Part shown: positions 5,865 to 8,675 of the stretch, piece by piece
How the letters are laid out: each line of letters starts with the position of its first letter
How positions within the stretch are numbered: the stretch's first letter is position 1
Assembly (NCBI GenBank): GCA_030744435.1
Contig: JASLQO010000023.1
Span: 1-8,675 of the forward strand
Direction: 5' to 3'
Length of the DNA stretch: 8,675 bases
Source: JASLQO01 sp002327525
Lineage (GTDB): Bacteria > Pseudomonadota > Gammaproteobacteria > Pseudomonadales > Azotimanducaceae
The notes under the pieces: model-generated
Database searches by the model: none
The model's input: the letters and a program-made list of their open reading frames with translations, nothing else
What the model was told of the DNA's origin: nothing
Made by a program: the position numbers and the translations under genes

Positions 5865-8285
5865 ATGAGCAACATTCGAAAAGTGTTAGGAATTGCCGCT
5901 GTGCCGTTCCTCTTTACCGCCTCGGCAATCTCGATACCCGCTATTGCTGAAGAAGATAGGCAGCTGGTTATCGAAGAGATTGTCGTTACAGCACGTAAAA
6001 AGGAAGAATCAGTTCAAGATGTACCCATTGCCATGACGGCACTGAAAGTACAGCTTCAGGACTCGACAGTTCGGAACCTGGCGGATCTTGACGGGTACAT
6101 GCCTAACATGACCATCGGAGAGAATAGCGGTCGAGCGCGTGGCTCAGCTATATCCATTCGAGGTGTCAATGCATCAGAATTCACTGACAAATCCCATGAT
6201 TCACCGATCGCCGTATCACTCGATGGTGTGTTCTTCGGTACCAACTCTGGACGAATCGTAGAAAATTTTGACCTGGAGCGAATCGAAGTACTCCGCGGTC
6301 CGCAGGGTACCGTGTTCGGCAAGAACACGGTGGGTGGTGTTATTAACGTCATTCGCTCAAAACCCACGGGTGAACTTGGCGGCAAGGTCCGAGTAACCAT
6401 GGGTGAAGATGGTCAGCAGGAAATCCGAGCGCTATTGAACTTTCCAATCACAGATACACTGGCTGCAAAGGTGTATTACACAGACCTCGCCTACGATGGT
6501 TACATGAATAACACTTTCCTACATACAGATGGACCTGAGAAGGACTATCAGAACTACGGGATAGCGCTGGCCTGGACACCAACGGACCGGTTTGACGCTA
6601 CTTTAACCATCGAAAGATTTCAGGATGAAAGTGATCTGGGCGCATTTTCCAACTACAACGTTCCACCTGGATTGATTCCACCGCCACCTCCAGGCTCACT
6701 CGCCCAGGATCTCTCAGGCGGTACTCTATCCTGCGCTGTCTACGGATTCTGTCGTTTGGATCCAGACAAGATTACAGACGAATACGATACAAACACGACG
6801 AATCCGGGCGATTATCGTAACGACACATACACGTTGAACATGAACTACACGATCAACGACAACCTCACTCTGGTATCTGTAACCGGATACCACGATACGC
6901 CGTACGAAGATTACGAAAATGAGCTCGACGGCTCTGCCGATGAGGCGATCAACATCGACAACGACAACGTCTATGAACAGTTCACCCAGGAGATAAGACT
7001 GGAGGGCCGGTACGGCGATCTGGACTTCGTGGCAGGTGTCTACTATCTGGATTCCGAATACGATCAGTATTGGGATACGCACGAAAACTTCTGGGCAAGA
7101 ATACTACCCGGTCTGGTTAACAATGACCCAATAGCACCAGGCTTCGGTTTCGTGGAACTCTGCCTCACTGGCGGCCTTGGCAACATCAAGTGTGATCAGG
7201 GCCTACCTTTTGGCGGTCCGGGCCTTGGTGAGAAGTTTGTTCAGAAGCTATGGCAGGGTCAGGAAACATCGTCTCTCGCCTTCTTCTTTAACATGGACTA
7301 TGCGTTCAACGAAAAGTGGGTGGGAACATTCGGTATACGATACACGGACGAAGAGAAAGACTTCCACGGTGGACAGGCTTATATGGCTCCACTCAGTCGG
7401 GTCGACGTCTGGAACTTCGATGTAGATTATGATGATCGTGCCGGTATTTCCCATCTTTCTAATGACTGGCGGGAAACGTCAATCAAGCTAGGGCTTGCCT
7501 ATCATTACAGTGACGACATCATGTTTTTTGGTAGCTACTCTGAAGCATTCAAAAGTGGTGGATTCTTCGGTCGGAACCAGAACACCGGGGATTTTGAAAA
7601 CAATCAATACGAGCCTGAATTTGCTGAATCCTATGAAATCGGCATGAAGGGTCAGTTTTTTGAAAATCGTGTGCAGTTCAATACGTCTATTTTCTACAAC
7701 AACTTTGAAGACAAGCAGGACTCCAACGTTGTACTGGATCCAACGACACAAACTGTCGCTACAGTCTGGGAGAACATTGGTGGTATCGACTACACCGGTA
7801 TAGACATGGAACTTCGCTGGATTGCAAATGAGAATCTCGAAATTTTTGCAACGGCCGGCTGGCTCGATGCTGAATACGATGGATTCCTGTCACACAACTT
7901 TGTGCCCGTCAATGAGCAGGCCAGCACACCTAAGCAAAATGTTGACTTCCTGACGCCTAAGAATGCGCCGGATACAACATATGGATTTGGCGGCACCTAT
8001 GCTGCCCAGGTGGGTCCTGGCGAGCTGTCTCTGCATCTGAAGTGGAACTACATTGATGATATTGAGACGAGTACCTACAACACGCCAGGGACTGGTCGTG
8101 AGGCCGTCGACTTCATCAATGCCGCCCTTTCCTATAGCTGGGAAAACTGGAAGTTTTCAATCTACGGCAACAACCTTGGGGACGAGCAATTTGAGACTCC
8201 CCTGTTTGTTGTCCTGCCCTTCTTTGCCTGGAGTAGTGTTTCACAAGGTAGACAGTACGCCGCAGAGATCGAAGTGCAGTTTTAA
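5865..8285 (+). CDS. TonB-dependent outer-membrane receptor
   Basis: A complete 806-residue TonB-dependent transporter for energised uptake across the outer membrane. Residues 1-28 form a signal peptide (basic MSNIRK, hydrophobic core, cleavage near AIA-EE). The TonB box lies in IEEIVVTARKKEESVQDVP (36-54). The plug domain follows, with ISIRGVN (96-102), LDGVFFG (119-125) and LERIEVLRGPQGTVFGKNT (137-155). The rest is a 22-strand-type barrel rich in alternating aromatic residues, ending at the expected terminal Phe (AAEIEVQF). Loops contain a proline-rich stretch (LIPPPPPGS) and two Cys pairs (CAVYGFC; CLTGGLGNIKC) that may form disulphides. The ATG was chosen for GAGGGG about 7 nt upstream and the signal peptide directly after it; an ATG at 5802 lies inside the palindrome. 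The style matches the large receptor families of sphingomonads and marine gammaproteobacteria, whose substrates are varied, so none is assigned. Base composition is visibly more AT-rich than the enzyme genes. Confidence 0.97.
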   Translation: MSNIRKVLGIAAVPFLFTASAISIPAIAEEDRQLVIEEIVVTARKKEESVQDVPIAMTALKVQLQDSTVRNLADLDGYMPNMTIGENSGRARGSAISIRGVNASEFTDKSHDSPIAVSLDGVFFGTNSGRIVENFDLERIEVLRGPQGTVFGKNTVGGVINVIRSKPTGELGGKVRVTMGEDGQQEIRALLNFPITDTLAAKVYYTDLAYDGYMNNTFLHTDGPEKDYQNYGIALAWTPTDRFDATLTIERFQDESDLGAFSNYNVPPGLIPPPPPGSLAQDLSGGTLSCAVYGFCRLDPDKITDEYDTNTTNPGDYRNDTYTLNMNYTINDNLTLVSVTGYHDTPYEDYENELDGSADEAINIDNDNVYEQFTQEIRLEGRYGDLDFVAGVYYLDSEYDQYWDTHENFWARILPGLVNNDPIAPGFGFVELCLTGGLGNIKCDQGLPFGGPGLGEKFVQKLWQGQETSSLAFFFNMDYAFNEKWVGTFGIRYTDEEKDFHGGQAYMAPLSRVDVWNFDVDYDDRAGISHLSNDWRETSIKLGLAYHYSDDIMFFGSYSEAFKSGGFFGRNQNTGDFENNQYEPEFAESYEIGMKGQFFENRVQFNTSIFYNNFEDKQDSNVVLDPTTQTVATVWENIGGIDYTGIDMELRWIANENLEIFATAGWLDAEYDGFLSHNFVPVNEQASTPKQNVDFLTPKNAPDTTYGFGGTYAAQVGPGELSLHLKWNYIDDIETSTYNTPGTGREAVDFINAALSYSWENWKFSIYGNNLGDEQFETPLFVVLPFFAWSSVSQGRQYAAEIEVQF

Positions 8286-8304
8286 TACGGCACTTAGAGA
8301 ACCA

Positions 8305-8321
8305 GGTCATTTGACATGACC
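8305..8321. repeat. Small inverted repeat after the receptor gene
   Basis: GGTCAT (8305-8310) and ATGACC (8316-8321) flank a 5-nt centre, 20 bp after the receptor stop codon and just before the terminator. It may help form the 3' end of the transcript or be chance. Confidence 0.35.
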
Positions 8322-8328
8322 GCAACGT

Positions 8329-8358
8329 AAAAAAGCCCGGCAACCGCCGGGCTTTTTT
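8329..8358. terminator. Bidirectional rho-independent terminator
   Basis: AAAAAAGCCCGGC (8329-8341) pairs perfectly with GCCGGGCTTTTTT (8346-8358) around the tetraloop AACC. The T run after the GC-rich stem serves the plus-strand receptor gene. The A run on the other side serves the minus-strand GST remnant whose stop codon is at 8380-8382. It sits in the convergent gap where a shared terminator is expected. Confidence 0.95.
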
Positions 8359-8379
8359 TGTCTTTATGTTTGCTCGGAA

Positions 8380-8549
8380 TCAGAAATCTTCAGAAAAAAC
8401 TTTCCGTGCAGCGGGGCGTGACTTGAGATCAGGCCAGTAACGTCCAGCCTCGGGGTAGCCTTCGAAAGGCACCAGCTTCTCCGTCAGGAACAAGGTATAG
8501 CCCAGCATAATATCAGCGGCGCTAAATTTTCCCAACGGATAGGAAGTAT
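8380..8549 (-). pseudogene. Glutathione S-transferase, C-terminal remnant
   Basis: About 56 codons on the minus strand read as the end of a GST C-terminal (alpha-helical, substrate-binding) domain: YPLGKFSAADIMLGYTLF, then LVPFEGYPEAGRYWPDL and SRPAARKVFSEDF before TGA. The F(S/T)AAD motif is the N-capping box of helix 6, conserved across GSTs. Family members are about 200-220 residues and conjugate glutathione to electrophiles. The glutathione-binding thioredoxin-like half and much of the helical half are missing. Family similarity stops at about 8549, exactly where the direct repeat begins. The same frame stays open through the repeat and the transposase remnant to the window edge, so a chimeric protein is formally possible, though that part (for example VCTKQQAAPPDRAW) resembles nothing. 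The terminator at 8329-8358 lies directly downstream. Confidence 0.82.
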
Positions 8550-8586
8550 TAACGCGCTTTTCGTATCGGATTGAAACTAACGGCTG
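8550..8586. repeat. 37-bp direct repeat, right copy
   Basis: Exact copy of positions 1-37. Here its left border coincides with the last recognisable GST codon, and its right end overlaps the last codons and stop of the transposase remnant. This placement suggests it is an insertion-element tip or a recombination junction. Confidence 0.9.
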
Positions 8587-8675
8587 AGGGACTTGTGCCG
8601 TTTGCCAGGCACGATCTGGCGGCGCAGCTTGCTGTTTGGTGCAAACACGCCGTGATAGCGGATGAGGTTCGCTCT
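8577..8675 (-). mobile_element. IS91-type (Y2) transposase, C-terminal fragment, runs off the window
   Basis: The minus strand reads RANLIRYHGVFAPNSKLRRQ and continues IVPGKRHKSLSR to a TAG at 8577-8579. The stretch RYHGVxAPNxKLR..(V/I)VP is a hallmark of the IS91/IS801/ISCR family of rolling-circle (HUH, Y2) transposases, close to their C-terminal part. The catalytic HUH and tyrosine region would lie beyond the right edge of the window. In many family members roughly 60-100 further residues, with a CPxCGG zinc-binding motif, follow this point; here translation stops after about 10, so the protein is probably truncated at the repeat, or belongs to a shorter subfamily. The transposase 3' end faces the repeat, the side where the replication origin end (oriIS) of these elements lies. 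Confidence 0.8.

Noticed and set aside
8550..8590. Integron attC site, because of the AACTAAC and TTAACG strings in the repeat
   Set aside because: No paired core sites or long imperfect hairpin of attC type can be drawn, and no integrase or cassette array is visible.

Overview
The window looks like an accessory segment of a proteobacterial, probably gammaproteobacterial, chromosome. The grounds are indirect: a large TonB-dependent outer-membrane receptor, a Pseudomonas-type REP hairpin pair, strong Shine-Dalgarno sites, and a set of short-chain dehydrogenase, zinc-free MDR reductase, SnoaL-like and GST sequences typical of catabolically versatile marine or soil Gammaproteobacteria. No marker gene allows a firmer assignment.

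Layout. Positions 1-37 are one copy of a 37-bp direct repeat whose second copy lies at 8550-8586. Next come about 310 bp with no recognisable gene, then the 3' remnant of a SnoaL/NTF2-like gene (355-627) closed by a REP-type inverted repeat (624-693). An NADP-dependent MDR reductase (728-1747, minus) and a class III PLP aminotransferase (1931-3136, plus) are transcribed divergently from a 183-bp gap. A 44-codon stump of an Hsp70/DnaK-type ATPase (3288-3422) follows. A membrane-anchored LCM-type methyltransferase (3428-4426) and a short-chain dehydrogenase (4474-5337) form a probable minus-strand pair. The 527-bp gap 5338-5864 holds a possible IS3-type insertion-sequence end and a 33-bp near-perfect palindrome. 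A complete 806-residue TonB-dependent receptor (5865-8285) has visibly lower GC than the enzyme genes and ends at a strong bidirectional terminator (8329-8358). The right edge is a junction of broken genes: the C-terminal part of a glutathione S-transferase (8380-8549), the repeat, and the C-terminal part of an IS91-type transposase (8577-8675).

How the parts relate. Five genes look intact: MDR reductase, aminotransferase, methyltransferase, SDR and receptor. Three or four are broken, and two insertion-sequence traces sit close to breakpoints, so the region has been assembled and eroded by mobile elements. The receptor could import a substrate that the reductase, dehydrogenase and aminotransferase modify, but nothing in the sequence names that substrate and the genes are in several transcription units. 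The most unusual structural signal is the direct repeat bracketing about 8.5 kb, with one copy wedged between the GST and transposase fragments.
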